From positions 434,001 to 498,000 of the forward strand of contig NZ_CP005286.1 of NCBI RefSeq assembly GCF_000819445.1: a DNA stretch of 64,000 bases, written 5' to 3'. This DNA is from Corynebacterium humireducens NBRC 106098 = DSM 45392 (GTDB lineage: Bacteria > Actinomycetota > Actinomycetes > Mycobacteriales > Mycobacteriaceae). Positions 48,850-56,959 of the stretch are shown here, piece by piece (positions within the stretch are counted from its first letter, which is position 1; each line of letters starts with the position of its first letter). The notes beneath the pieces are model-generated. The model was given only the letters and a program-made list of their open reading frames with translations. It did no database searches and had not been told where the DNA came from. The position numbers and the translations under genes are program-made.

Positions 48850-50020
48850 GCACCGCCGTCACCAGCGCGAGCAGCACCACGGCAGTCACCGCGATGACCC
48901 CCGGTTCCTCCAGGAGCCGGGGGTCCTCCGGTTCCCGGACACCCGGCACCTCGACGGGGTCGGGCTCCGGCGCGGGGGTCGACTCAGGCGCCGTGTCCAC
49001 GGGCTCCAGCAGGCCGACACCCGTGCCGGCGGTGGTGCGGAAGGCGGCGTCGAGAAGCAGCTGTGCCTGGCGCCAGGGGCGTGCCTTCTCGACGGTGGTG
49101 TCCAGCACCACCGCGAACAGCCGGCGTCCCCCGTGCTCCTTCGCGCCGACGAAGGTGTGGTTCGCGTCGTCGGTGTACCCGGTCTTGCCGCCGAGGCCCT
49201 CCGGGTCGTTGCGGAGCAGCCCGTTGTCGTTCCACACCTCGTAACCCTCCCGGTCGTCGTAGCCGGGGAAGGGGATGTGCCCGGTGCCCATGATGGCCAG
49301 CAGCTCCGGGTTCCGGTACGCGGCGCGGTAGACCAGGCCCATGTCGAAGGCGGAGGTGGACATGCCGGGGGCGTCGAGGCCGGAGTAGCTGGCGGCGACG
49401 GTGTCGGTGGTGCCGAGCTCCCGGGCCAGGTCGTTGATCCGGCGCAGCGTGACCTCGTCACCGCCGAGCTCCTGGGCGAGGGCGTGCGCGGCGTCGTTGC
49501 CGGAGGCGAGCAGCAGGCCGTGGAGCAGCTGGTCGACGGTGTACGTCCCTCCCGCGCCGATGCCCACCGCGGAGCCGATCTGGTCCGCCGACTCCCGGCC
49601 GACGACCACCTCGGTGGAACGGTCCAGCTCCTCCAGGACGACCATCGCCAGCAGCATCTTGATGATGCTCGCCGGACGGTAGCGTCCGTGCGGGTCCTTC
49701 GCGGCGATGATCTCACCGGAGTCGATGTCCGCGACCAGCCACGCACTGGCGTGGACCTCGTCGGGCACGGTGAGACCCGGCGGCGCGGACACCCCGCACG
49801 GCCCCCGGTGGACCACGGGCAGGGGAGTGGGTTCCGCGCCGGGCACGGGCACCTCGGAGGTGGTGCGCGGCTCCGGTGGGCGGACCGCGTGGGGGCAGTC
49901 GTCGGTGACCGGGGCGTGTTCGCGGGTGGGCGGGGCCTCCGCGGTGGAGGTGGGCGTCAGGGGCGTGCCCAGCGCCGCGACGAGCGCGAGGGAGGCGAGG
50001 ATCTTCATGGCTGAGGCCAT
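48791..50020 (-). CDS. D-alanyl-D-alanine carboxypeptidase (DacA-type)
   Basis: This 409-residue penicillin-binding protein has a signal peptide (MKILASLALVAALGTPLT) and the three serine-peptidase motifs S-x-x-K in RPASIIKMLLAM, SGN in ASGNDAAHALAQE and KTG in GGKTGYTDDANHTFVG. After a Pro-rich spacer there is a C-terminal transmembrane helix (GVIAVTAVVLLALVTAVLSV) and a basic tail, so it is anchored at both ends or cleaved at the first. It trims peptidoglycan stem peptides outside the membrane. Two start codons are possible (50020 or 50008). It is divergent from the adenosine-deaminase-like gene. Confidence 0.92.
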   Translation of the reverse strand: MASAMKILASLALVAALGTPLTPTSTAEAPPTREHAPVTDDCPHAVRPPEPRTTSEVPVPGAEPTPLPVVHRGPCGVSAPPGLTVPDEVHASAWLVADIDSGEIIAAKDPHGRYRPASIIKMLLAMVVLEELDRSTEVVVGRESADQIGSAVGIGAGGTYTVDQLLHGLLLASGNDAAHALAQELGGDEVTLRRINDLARELGTTDTVAASYSGLDAPGMSTSAFDMGLVYRAAYRNPELLAIMGTGHIPFPGYDDREGYEVWNDNGLLRNDPEGLGGKTGYTDDANHTFVGAKEHGGRRLFAVVLDTTVEKARPWRQAQLLLDAAFRTTAGTGVGLLEPVDTAPESTPAPEPDPVEVPGVREPEDPRLLEEPGVIAVTAVVLLALVTAVLSVRASGPPRRRPSGRGNR

Positions 50021-50033
50021 CGTAGGCCGCGGT

Positions 50034-50047
50034 TAGTATGGTCCCCA
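50034..50047. promoter_or_regulatory. overlapping divergent -10 boxes of add-like and dacA-type genes
   Basis: TAGTAT (50034-50039, plus) ends seven bases before the ATG at 50047. On the minus strand CATACT (50035-50040) overlaps it almost completely and lies about 14 bases from the carboxypeptidase start. The two promoters should exclude each other. Confidence 0.6.
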
Positions 50048-50988
50048 TGAATGACATCTCGGCAGTAGTCGCCGACCTGCCCAAGGTCCTGCTCCACGAC
50101 CACCTCGCCGGCGAACCGGCCCAGAACCCCGACGCCCTCGCCGCGCAGGTCCGCGGGCACCTCGAGCGCCTCGCGGCCGACCGGGTCGTCCACGTGGAGC
50201 TGCGCATCACCCCCGAGCTGCACACCGCCGACGGGCTCACCCTCCAGGAGGTCATCGACTGCGCGGTCGCCGGACTCGACGTCCCGCTTGTCGACGCCCG
50301 CCTCATCCCCACCGCCCTCCCCGACGGGGACGTCGCGGCCGTCGCGGAGCTGGCCGTGCGCAACCACGGCGAGCATGTCGCCGGTTTCGCCGCCACCGCC
50401 GGCACGGGGTCCCTGACCCGCCACTCCGACGCCTTCCGCCTGCTGCGGGAGAACTACGTGCCCTTCGTCGTGGACGCCGGCCTGGACGGTGGCCACGGTG
50501 GCATCGAGGAGATCGGCGAGGCCCTGCAGCTCGGGGCCGTGCGCCTGGGACACGCGGTGAACCTGGTCGACGACTTCCACATCGACACCGAGGGCTTCGA
50601 GGGGGTCCTGCCCGGCCGGGTCTCCGGCTGGGTGCGTGACCGTCACGTCACCGTCGACCTCTCGCCGACCCACGAGGTCGACGCCGGGGCCGTCCCGGAC
50701 CTGGCCGAGCATCCGCTGACCCTGCTGCAGCAGCTCGGCTTCACGTGCACCGTCAACACGGGTGCGGGCGCGGGCACGCTGAGTGAGGAGTTCTCCCGCC
50801 TCGCCGAGGTCCACGGCTACGGGCTGGAGGAGTTCTTCGACCTGACCGTCAACGCCGTGAAGGGGGCCTTCCTCACCGAGGTCGAGCGCCAGGATCTGCT
50901 CGAGCGCATCATCCTGCCGGCCTACGAGGCGCAGGACCTCGAGGCCGGGCTCGACGAGTTCGGGGAGCACGGGGACTTCACCGGGTAA
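50047..50988 (+). CDS. adenosine deaminase-like protein with degenerate active site
   Basis: This 313-residue TIM-barrel protein of the adenosine/AMP deaminase family keeps the first zinc motif (PKVLLHDHLAGEP, H-x-H). The next conserved blocks are altered: the catalytic HAGE reads DAGL, and the NTDDP aspartates read NTGAGAG; the RIGHG block reads RLGHAV. The catalytic Glu and terminal Asp pair are therefore absent. The frame is intact and codon use normal, so it is not an obvious pseudogene. A binding or scaffold role, or an unusual substrate, is possible. The ATG at 50047 is placed by a -10 box seven bases upstream. Confidence 0.85.
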   Translation: MNDISAVVADLPKVLLHDHLAGEPAQNPDALAAQVRGHLERLAADRVVHVELRITPELHTADGLTLQEVIDCAVAGLDVPLVDARLIPTALPDGDVAAVAELAVRNHGEHVAGFAATAGTGSLTRHSDAFRLLRENYVPFVVDAGLDGGHGGIEEIGEALQLGAVRLGHAVNLVDDFHIDTEGFEGVLPGRVSGWVRDRHVTVDLSPTHEVDAGAVPDLAEHPLTLLQQLGFTCTVNTGAGAGTLSEEFSRLAEVHGYGLEEFFDLTVNAVKGAFLTEVERQDLLERIILPAYEAQDLEAGLDEFGEHGDFTG

Positions 50989-51007
50989 TCGGTGGGGTGC
51001 CCCGGGC

Positions 51008-51017
51008 GTCGATAAGC
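51008..51017 (+). repeat. intergenic copy of dispersed motif CGTCGANAAGC (N=T)
   Basis: GTCGATAAGC preceded by C lies in the 32-bp gap between the deaminase-like gene and the next convergent stop codon. Confidence 0.6.
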
Positions 51018-51020
51018 CCC

Positions 51021-52250
51021 CTAGAACTTGGAGAAGCGCTTGACCAGCATCTCCTCCAGGTCCTTCCACGAGTTCGCGTGGTCGGTGAAGGGCTTGGAGG
51101 GCACGTAGCCGGGGGTCTCGGTGGAGCCGAGCATGTAGGAGAGGTAGTCCTGCGTGCGCGGGTTGGCCAGCAGGTAGGAGTTGAGCGAGTCGTCGGCGGC
51201 CCAGTCGGCGGCGTCGGCGAACAGCTCGTAGCCGCGGGACATCTGCGCGGTGTCCACGGCCTCCGGGCCGGCGTTGATGTCCGCGACGAGCCCCTGGTAC
51301 GAGTACTGGTTGTCCGGGTGGACGATGACGTCGAGTTCGCCGGCGTTGGCGTGGGTCATGACGGTCTCCCAGGTCGGGAGGGCGGCCATGTCGTGCTCGT
51401 CGTTCTCGACGAGCCAGCGGGCCAGCTGGCGGGTGGTCGGGAAGGTGAAGATCTCGCCGTACCGGCCCAGGAACACCGGGCGGCCGTCCATGTAGCAGCG
51501 CAGCGTGTAGACGGACTTGCCGTCGAGGGTGACCTTGATCGGGTCGATGCCGGCCACGCCCCAGACGGAGGAGTCGTACGGGTCGGCCTGCTCCTCGGCC
51601 TCCTTGGCGGCGGCCTCCGCGGCGGCGCGGGCCTCGGCGGTGGCGATGCGGGCGTTGTCGATGAGCTTCTGCGCGGCGGCGGTCTCCTCCTCGGAGACGT
51701 CGATGACGCGGACCTGCTCGTCGAGACCCTTGACCACCATCGGCCAGTTGTCCAGGACGGTGCGGCCGACGGCGGACCACTCGCCGAGACCGTGCTCACC
51801 GGAGTAGTGGTCGGCGCCGCGCTGGACGTTGCCCAGCACGGAGTGGGAGGCGAAGAAGAGGATGACGTCGTCGATGCCGAGGACCTCGGCCAGCGACTTC
51901 GTCATCTGGAAGGAACGGGCCACCGCGCCGACGTTCTCGTAGGACGGACGACCGGCCAGGAACGCCGGGGTGCCGATGATGTCGAAGGTCTCCTTCTTGT
52001 CCGGCACGATCATGTCCGCCGGCTGCGCGGAGAACTGGCCCCACTTCGGGTGGGAGACCAGGTCGTGGCGCTTCCCGGACTGCAGGAAGGCGTAGAGCTT
52101 TGCCGGGGAGGTGAAGAGGTAGAGCCCGGCCTCGTCACCGAGGAAGGCCTGCCATTCGGCCCCGTGCTCCTTCCAGCTCGGCGCCCACAGGGTGTAGTAG
52201 TCGCCCTCGGTCAGAGACAGTTTCACGGGAATGATCGCACGGGAGGTCAT
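51021..52250 (-). CDS. conserved corynebacterial protein with internal duplication
   Basis: This 409-residue soluble acidic protein begins MTSRAIIPVKLSLTEGDYYTLWAPSWKEHG. Two segments look like copies of one unit. Residues about 16-70 contain YTLWAP...FLGDEAGLYLFTSPAKLYAFLQSGKRHDLVSHPKW. Residues about 240-295 contain YTLRCYMDGRPVFLGRYGEIFTFPTTRQLARWLVENDEHDMAALPTW. An Ala/Glu-rich coiled coil (TAAAQKLIDNARIATAEARAAAEAAAKEAEEQ) lies between. Family function unknown. TAGAAT ends eight bases before the ATG at 52250, fitting a leaderless mRNA. It ends next to the convergent deaminase-like gene. Confidence 0.85.
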   Translation of the reverse strand: MTSRAIIPVKLSLTEGDYYTLWAPSWKEHGAEWQAFLGDEAGLYLFTSPAKLYAFLQSGKRHDLVSHPKWGQFSAQPADMIVPDKKETFDIIGTPAFLAGRPSYENVGAVARSFQMTKSLAEVLGIDDVILFFASHSVLGNVQRGADHYSGEHGLGEWSAVGRTVLDNWPMVVKGLDEQVRVIDVSEEETAAAQKLIDNARIATAEARAAAEAAAKEAEEQADPYDSSVWGVAGIDPIKVTLDGKSVYTLRCYMDGRPVFLGRYGEIFTFPTTRQLARWLVENDEHDMAALPTWETVMTHANAGELDVIVHPDNQYSYQGLVADINAGPEAVDTAQMSRGYELFADAADWAADDSLNSYLLANPRTQDYLSYMLGSTETPGYVPSKPFTDHANSWKDLEEMLVKRFSKF

Positions 52251-52272
52251 GGGGCGGGATTCTACCGGAGTC

Positions 52273-53154
52273 CTAACCCGTCGGCCGCCAGAAGCCCTTG
52301 AACGCCATCCCGGCGTTACTGGTCCGCAGCGGGTTGAGGGAGACGGGGTCACCCGCCTCGATGAGCTGGCCGTCGCCCGCGTACATCGCGACGTGCCCGT
52401 CCCACACCGCCAGGTCCCCGGGCTGCAGCTCGTCCATGCCCACCGGCACGCCGACGTTCTGCTCCTGCGCCAGCCGCGGCAGCTCCACCCCGGCCTGCCG
52501 GTAGGCCCACTGGGTCAACCCGCTGCAGTCGAAACCGGCGGGCGTCGTGCCTCCCCACAGGTAGGGGGTGCCCAGCGCGCTCTTCGCCGCGGCCACCGCA
52601 GCGTCACCCGCCGACGACTGCTTGTCGACGTCCCGGGGCTCGTCCTCCACCGTACCCTCCGGGGCGGCCTCCTCCGTGGGGGCCGGCAGCGCGGCGGTGT
52701 GGTCCGTGGCGGCGACCCGGTCGAGGTCGGCGGCGAGCGGGGCGAGCAGCGAGTCGAGGTCGGTGACCCGGGCGGTGGCCTCGTGGACGAAGACCTGCCC
52801 CAGGTGCTGCAGTTCCAGCAGCGCCCCGGCCTGCGCGCCGGGCACCGGGGACAGCAGGCGGGGCAGGACGCCCGACGCCTGCCGGAGGAGTTCGTGGCCC
52901 AGGTGGGTGAGCTCGGCGCGCGTGGTCTCGACGTGGGCGGCGGCCCGGTCGCTGAGCTCCGTGACCAGGGCCCGGTCCCCGCTCAGGGCGCGGGCGGCCT
53001 CGACCAGCACGGTCCCGCCGGTGCTGCCCTGCGCGAGCATCTCCGCGAGCGGGACCGCCGCCTGGAAGTCCGGCAGGGCGGGCAGACGGACCGGGGACAG
53101 GTGGGCGGGATGCAGGCCGACGATGTGCTGCAGCGCGAGGACGACGTCCCTCAT
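52273..53154 (-). CDS. NlpC/P60-family protein without signal peptide
   Basis: This 293-residue protein has a C-terminal NlpC/P60 domain with catalytic Cys in GGTTPAGFDCSGLTQWAYRQ and His in WDGHVAMYAGDG. The preceding 170 residues are helical (HVETTRAELTHLGHELLRQASGVLPRLLSPV...LGQVFVHEATARVTDLDSLLAPLAADLDRVAATD), followed by an acidic linker. There is no N-terminal signal peptide or lipobox. Its ATG overlaps the stop of the upstream 89-residue protein by four bases. A peptidoglycan endopeptidase is expected outside the cell, so export needs another route or its partner. Confidence 0.85.
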   Translation of the reverse strand: MRDVVLALQHIVGLHPAHLSPVRLPALPDFQAAVPLAEMLAQGSTGGTVLVEAARALSGDRALVTELSDRAAAHVETTRAELTHLGHELLRQASGVLPRLLSPVPGAQAGALLELQHLGQVFVHEATARVTDLDSLLAPLAADLDRVAATDHTAALPAPTEEAAPEGTVEDEPRDVDKQSSAGDAAVAAAKSALGTPYLWGGTTPAGFDCSGLTQWAYRQAGVELPRLAQEQNVGVPVGMDELQPGDLAVWDGHVAMYAGDGQLIEAGDPVSLNPLRTSNAGMAFKGFWRPTG

Positions 53155-53420
53155 GCGAGCCTCCCGAGGTCCGCGGCGAGGAGGTGGTCGGCGTCCTCGA
53201 GGTCCGTGACCGCCCGGTGCGAACGCTCCCCGAGCAGGCGGGCCCGGTCGTGGACGCGGCGGGTCTGGGTGTCGAGGTTGAGGAGGGCGTCGAGAAGCGC
53301 GTCCGCGAAGCGGCCCTCCCCGGAGACGGTGACGGGGGTGGCGGGTGGATGGACGGCGGCGTCGAGAAGCTCGGAGGAGAGGAGGCGGGCATGGGCGGGA
53401 TCGAGACGCAGGGTGCTCAT
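53151..53420 (-). CDS. small helical protein paired with NlpC/P60 gene (WXG100-like size)
   Basis: This 89-residue protein begins MSTLRLDPAHARLLSSELLDAA and has helices FADALLDALLNLDTQTRRVHDRARLLGERSH and AVTDLEDADHLLAADLGRL. It has no WXG motif but the size, helical hairpin pattern and coupling to a helix-rich protein lacking a signal peptide recall ESX/type VII substrate pairs. Two copies of the dispersed motif lie in the gene (53289, 53361). The assignment is tentative. Confidence 0.7.
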   Translation of the reverse strand: MSTLRLDPAHARLLSSELLDAAVHPPATPVTVSGEGRFADALLDALLNLDTQTRRVHDRARLLGERSHRAVTDLEDADHLLAADLGRLA

Positions 53421-53463
53421 GCCTTAATTGGACTGCGGAAACGGCCGAAAGGTTCCCGCGGAT

Positions 53464-54234
53464 CTAGGAGACCGTGGTCCCCGAGGCCACGGCGATGGTC
53501 TGCGCTGCCACCAGCAGGGAGAACACGGCCAGCAGCATCCGGTCGGCGAACCCGGACGCCGGGATGCGCAGGGGCTTCGGCAGCCGGAACTTCCACCAGC
53601 GGCGCCGCCCCACCGGCACCAGCGGAGCGAGCAGCGGGATGCCGTTGCGCGTGATGGAGTCACCCGCCAGGTGGGTGAGCACGCCGACGGTCACCGCGGA
53701 ACCCATCACGAGCGCGGACGACGTCGTCGGGACATACACCCAGGCACCCGCCGCCACCAGCGCCGAGACGCCGGTGACCGCCAGCCAGTCCTTCTTCTTC
53801 GACCACTCCGGGAGCAGCCCCCGGATCGCCAGACCGAGGAACACGAACAGCAGACCGATCTCCGCCGGCTTCCCGAACGCACCGATCAGGTAGGAGGCCG
53901 CCACACCCGCCAGGAGCGCGAACCACAGGGTGTGCGTCGCCGTGCGGTGCCCGTGGCCGCAGCGCCTGTCGCGGGAACCACGGGTGAGATTGACGAAGGA
54001 CCGCGCGGTGCCCTCCATCACCCGCGACAGCGCGAGGGAGAAAGGACCGAAGGAGCGGGAGACGGTGGCCTGCGGGGAATCGAGGTCCGGCAGGAGGGCG
54101 GCACCCGCGGCGATCCCCGCGTAGACGAACGCCTCCTCCGGTGAACTGACCCCACCCCAGGAGGCGGGCAGCGCCTGGGCGACGGCGAGGCCGACGGCGG
54201 CGCCGCTCATCGAGTGGGTGGGGCCCATGACCAT
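53464..54234 (-). CDS. YdjM-like metal-dependent membrane hydrolase family protein
   Basis: This 256-residue membrane protein of the YdjM/LexA-binding inner-membrane hydrolase family starts [23 protein letters not shown]. Conserved polar motifs in membrane segments are [28 protein letters not shown] and [17 protein letters not shown], with His/Asp residues that could bind metal. The start at 54234 has AAAGGA at good spacing. Function is not established for the family. It is divergent from upp. Confidence 0.85.
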   Translation of the reverse strand: MVMGPTHSMSGAAVGLAVAQALPASWGGVSSPEEAFVYAGIAAGAALLPDLDSPQATVSRSFGPFSLALSRVMEGTARSFVNLTRGSRDRRCGHGHRTATHTLWFALLAGVAASYLIGAFGKPAEIGLLFVFLGLAIRGLLPEWSKKKDWLAVTGVSALVAAGAWVYVPTTSSALVMGSAVTVGVLTHLAGDSITRNGIPLLAPLVPVGRRRWWKFRLPKPLRIPASGFADRMLLAVFSLLVAAQTIAVASGTTVS

Positions 54235-54374
54235 GGTGGTGGTCCTTTCGTGGTCGTGCTCCCGGGAAGAAAGACGAGGACCCCTCCGGGAAGGGGTCGA
54301 GAGTTTGATGCTACCAAGCGGGGTGGGGTCTGCGGAGGTGCGCCGGCAGACATTACCCGCCGCGCGTGCGCGTC

Positions 54375-54388
54375 TATTCTGGGGCGCA
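54375..54388 (+). promoter_or_regulatory. -10 element for leaderless upp transcript
   Basis: TATTCT (54375-54380) ends seven bases before the ATG of upp, with no ribosome-binding site between. Confidence 0.7.
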
Positions 54389-55023
54389 TGGAGATCACCA
54401 TCGTCGACCATCCGCTCGCCGCCTCGCGACTGACCATCATGCGCGATGAGCGCAGTGACAACGCCGCCTTCCGCGCCGCCCTCGCCGACCTCGGCGCCAT
54501 GCTCGTGTACGAGGCCTCCCGGGACCTGCCCGTGGAGCACTTCGACTGCCGCACGCCGGTGGCCGTCGCCGACGGCACCCGCCTGCAGGATCCGCCGATC
54601 ATCGTGCCCGTCATCCGCGCCGGGCTGGGCATGATCGACCCGGCGCTGTCGATGATCCCGGACGCGCAGGTCGGTTTCATCGGGCTCGCCCGCAACGAGG
54701 AGACCCACGAGCCGGTGCCGTACCTGGAGGCGCTGCCGCACGACCTGAGCGGCCGCACGGTGTTCGTCGTCGACCCGATGCTCGCCACCGGTGGTTCCCT
54801 GCTGCACGCCATCCGGCTGCTCGCCGAGCGGGGTGCCACCAACATCACGGCGATCTGCATGGTCTCGGCGCAGCCGGGTGTCGACGCCCTGGCGGACTCC
54901 GGTCTGCCGGTGCGTCTGGTCACCGCGTGCGTGGACCCCTCGCTCAACGCGGACGCCTACATCGTCCCTGGTCTCGGCGATGCCGGCGACCGTCTCTACG
55001 GTCCGCGCAACATCGATCTGTAA
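54388..55023 (+). CDS. upp: uracil phosphoribosyltransferase
   Basis: This 211-residue enzyme makes UMP from uracil and PRPP in pyrimidine salvage. It shows [23 protein letters not shown] at the N-terminus, [10 protein letters not shown], the PRPP-binding [17 protein letters not shown] and the C-terminal uracil-binding [15 protein letters not shown]. Length is normal. The start is fixed by family N-terminus and by the -10 box. A 26-bp palindrome shortly after the stop may be its terminator or part of the next gene's operator. Confidence 0.96.
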   Translation: MEITIVDHPLAASRLTIMRDERSDNAAFRAALADLGAMLVYEASRDLPVEHFDCRTPVAVADGTRLQDPPIIVPVIRAGLGMIDPALSMIPDAQVGFIGLARNEETHEPVPYLEALPHDLSGRTVFVVDPMLATGGSLLHAIRLLAERGATNITAICMVSAQPGVDALADSGLPVRLVTACVDPSLNADAYIVPGLGDAGDRLYGPRNIDL

Positions 55024-55049
55024 CCCTGCGGGACGGTTCCCGCCACGCG

Positions 55050-55092
55050 ACTCCGCCCACTGCAGTGGGCGGAGTTCTCCCATTCCAGTGGG
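55050..55092. promoter_or_regulatory. two CCCA..CAGTGGG dyads 22 bp apart, candidate XRE operators
   Basis: CCCACTGCAGTGGG (55057-55070) lies inside a 26-bp perfect palindrome (55050-55075). A second copy CCCATTCCAGTGGG lies at 55079-55092. Their starts are 22 bp apart, about two helical turns, and the second ends 12 bp before the XRE regulator ATG. This suggests cooperative autoregulation. Confidence 0.65.
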
Positions 55093-55104
55093 CACCGTGG
55101 AGGA

Positions 55105-55626
55105 ATGGCGCAGGAACAGGACTGGAACGGCTGGCCGAGCTTCGGGCTCAGCCTCGGCCGTAACCTCCGTCGCCTGCGCAAGGCCCGCCGACTGACGCAG
55201 GACGACCTCGCCGAGCTCACCGGCCTGACGCGCAACACCATCTCCAACATCGAGAGGAACCTCGGCAACGCCGACACCCCCGGCGATCCCCGCCTGTCCA
55301 CCGTCTACCGTCTGGCGCGGGCCCTCGACGTCCCACCGGCCGTCCTGCTGCCCGCCGGCGGCGAGATGGTGGCGGACATCTGCCCGGCCGACGCCTACGG
55401 AATCACGCTGCGCTGGCCCGCGGACACCGTCCTGGAGCCCTTCCGCGCGGAGTACGTCGACCACGGCACCGGGCCGCGCTACGAATCGGTGGTGGTGGAC
55501 GAGGCCCGGGAGGTCCGGCAGAGCAGGAGGAAGCGGGGAACCCGGGCAGCACGGGGCAAGGGCACTCCCGCGGTCGAGGGTGGCGGCCAGGGTGGGGACG
55601 ACGGTGGGGATTCCGTGACGGAGTAG
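55105..55626 (+). CDS. XRE-family transcriptional regulator
   Basis: This 173-residue protein has an N-terminal XRE helix-turn-helix (SLGRNLRRLRKARRLTQDDLAELTGLTRNTISNIERN...PRLSTVYRLARALDVPPAVLLP). A short domain (YGITLRWPADTVLEPFRAEYVDHGTGPRYESVVV) and a basic then Gly/Glu-rich disordered tail (RQSRRKRGTRAARGKG) follow. The ATG at 55105 sits directly after GGAGGA, too close for normal initiation, so the start or mode of initiation is uncertain. Dyads just upstream suggest autoregulation. The targets might include upp or the next gene; not shown. Confidence 0.86.
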   Translation: MAQEQDWNGWPSFGLSLGRNLRRLRKARRLTQDDLAELTGLTRNTISNIERNLGNADTPGDPRLSTVYRLARALDVPPAVLLPAGGEMVADICPADAYGITLRWPADTVLEPFRAEYVDHGTGPRYESVVVDEAREVRQSRRKRGTRAARGKGTPAVEGGGQGGDDGGDSVTE

Positions 55627-55674
55627 CATTGAGGCCGTTGACCCTCTGGTGTGGTCTGCGGAAAGGGGCAGTTC

Positions 55675-56883
55675 GTGAAGGGTATCGCCGCACGCGTCGA
55701 TGACTGGCTGATCCGGCACAAGGACGAGGTGATCGGCTGGCGTCGTCACCTGCACTCCCACCCGGAGCTGTCGCACATGGAGTACGAGACCACCGAGTTC
55801 ATCGAGGAGACCCTCCGCAACCGGGGTCTGACGCCGCACCGCTTCCCCGGGACCGGTCTCATGGTGGACATCGGGCCGGACACCGACGACAAGCTCGCCT
55901 TCCGGGCCGACATCGACGCGCTGCCCGTCACGGAACTGACGAAGCTGCCCTTCGCCTCCGCGGTGCCGGGCGTGTCGCACTCCTGCGGCCACGACGTCCA
56001 CACGACCATCGCCCTGGGGTTGGCCTGTGCGCTGGCGGACCACGCCGACTCCCTCACCCACGGCATCCGCGTCATCTTCCAGCCGGCGGAGGAGGTCATG
56101 GACGGCGGGGCCACCGACGTCATCGCCTGGGGTGGTCTCGACCGTGTCGGCTCGATCTTCGCGGTGCACGTGGAGCCGAAGCTCAAGGTGGGCAAGGTCG
56201 GCGTGCGCACCGGCGCCATCACCTCGGCTGCGGACGTCCTGCGGATCAAGGTGGCCGGCCCGGGCGGGCACTCCTCGCGTCCGCACCTGACCAACGACGT
56301 CGTCTACGCGCTGTCCTCGCTGGTCACGCAGCTGCCGGCGCTGCTCTCGCGCCGCATCGACCCCCGCACCGCAACGGTGCTCGTCTTCGGTTCCCTCAAC
56401 GCCGGCTACGCCCCGAACGCCATCCCGGAGTCCGGCCAGCTCACCGGCACGATCCGCACGGCGGACATCACCACGTGGCGCACCCTGCAGGAGCTCCTCG
56501 AGGAGCTCATCACCCAGGTCCTCGCGCCGACCGGCTGCTCGCACGAACTGTCCTACCAGCGGGGCGTCCCGCCGGTGCTCAACGACGACGTCGCCACCGC
56601 CATGCTTGCCGACGCCGCCCGTGCCATCGACCCGCAGGCCGTCGTCCAGGCGCCGCAGTCCTCCGGCGGCGAGGACTTCTCCTGGTACCTGGAGAAGGTC
56701 CCCGGCTCCATGGCCCGCCTGGGATGCTGGTCCGGCGAGGGACGGATGGGCGACCTGCATCAGGGTGACCTGGTGGTCGACGAACGCGCGATCGGCGTCG
56801 GCATCCGTCTGTTCGCCTCCGTGATGGAGCAGTACGCGGAGGTCACCGGAACGGGTGGAACCAGCGGCGGCTTCCTCTCCTAG
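55675..56883 (+). CDS. M20-family amidohydrolase (hippurate hydrolase-like)
   Basis: This 402-residue zinc peptidase/amidohydrolase has RRHLHSHPELSHMEYETTEFIEE, the metal site SHSCGHDVHTT (Cys and His), the catalytic PAEEVMDGGATDVI (Glu), a His in AVHVEP, and the terminal SGGEDFSWYLEKVPG. It belongs to the AmiA/HipO group that cleaves N-acyl amino acids or indole-acetyl conjugates; the substrate is not known. The GTG at 55675 follows GAAAGGGG. It is followed by lpdA after 76 bp. Confidence 0.92.
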   Translation: MKGIAARVDDWLIRHKDEVIGWRRHLHSHPELSHMEYETTEFIEETLRNRGLTPHRFPGTGLMVDIGPDTDDKLAFRADIDALPVTELTKLPFASAVPGVSHSCGHDVHTTIALGLACALADHADSLTHGIRVIFQPAEEVMDGGATDVIAWGGLDRVGSIFAVHVEPKLKVGKVGVRTGAITSAADVLRIKVAGPGGHSSRPHLTNDVVYALSSLVTQLPALLSRRIDPRTATVLVFGSLNAGYAPNAIPESGQLTGTIRTADITTWRTLQELLEELITQVLAPTGCSHELSYQRGVPPVLNDDVATAMLADAARAIDPQAVVQAPQSSGGEDFSWYLEKVPGSMARLGCWSGEGRMGDLHQGDLVVDERAIGVGIRLFASVMEQYAEVTGTGGTSGGFLS

Positions 56884-56959
56884 CGACTAAACTCGGGCAG
56901 CAGTTCTGCACAACCCGAGTGAACCCGCATACCTTGAAATCGCGCGTGGAGGAGACCCC

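Noticed and set aside
53464..56760. 1098-codon minus-strand open frame
   Set aside because: Only the last 256 codons (from 54234) are a real YdjM-like gene; the rest is antisense to upp, the XRE gene and the amidohydrolase.
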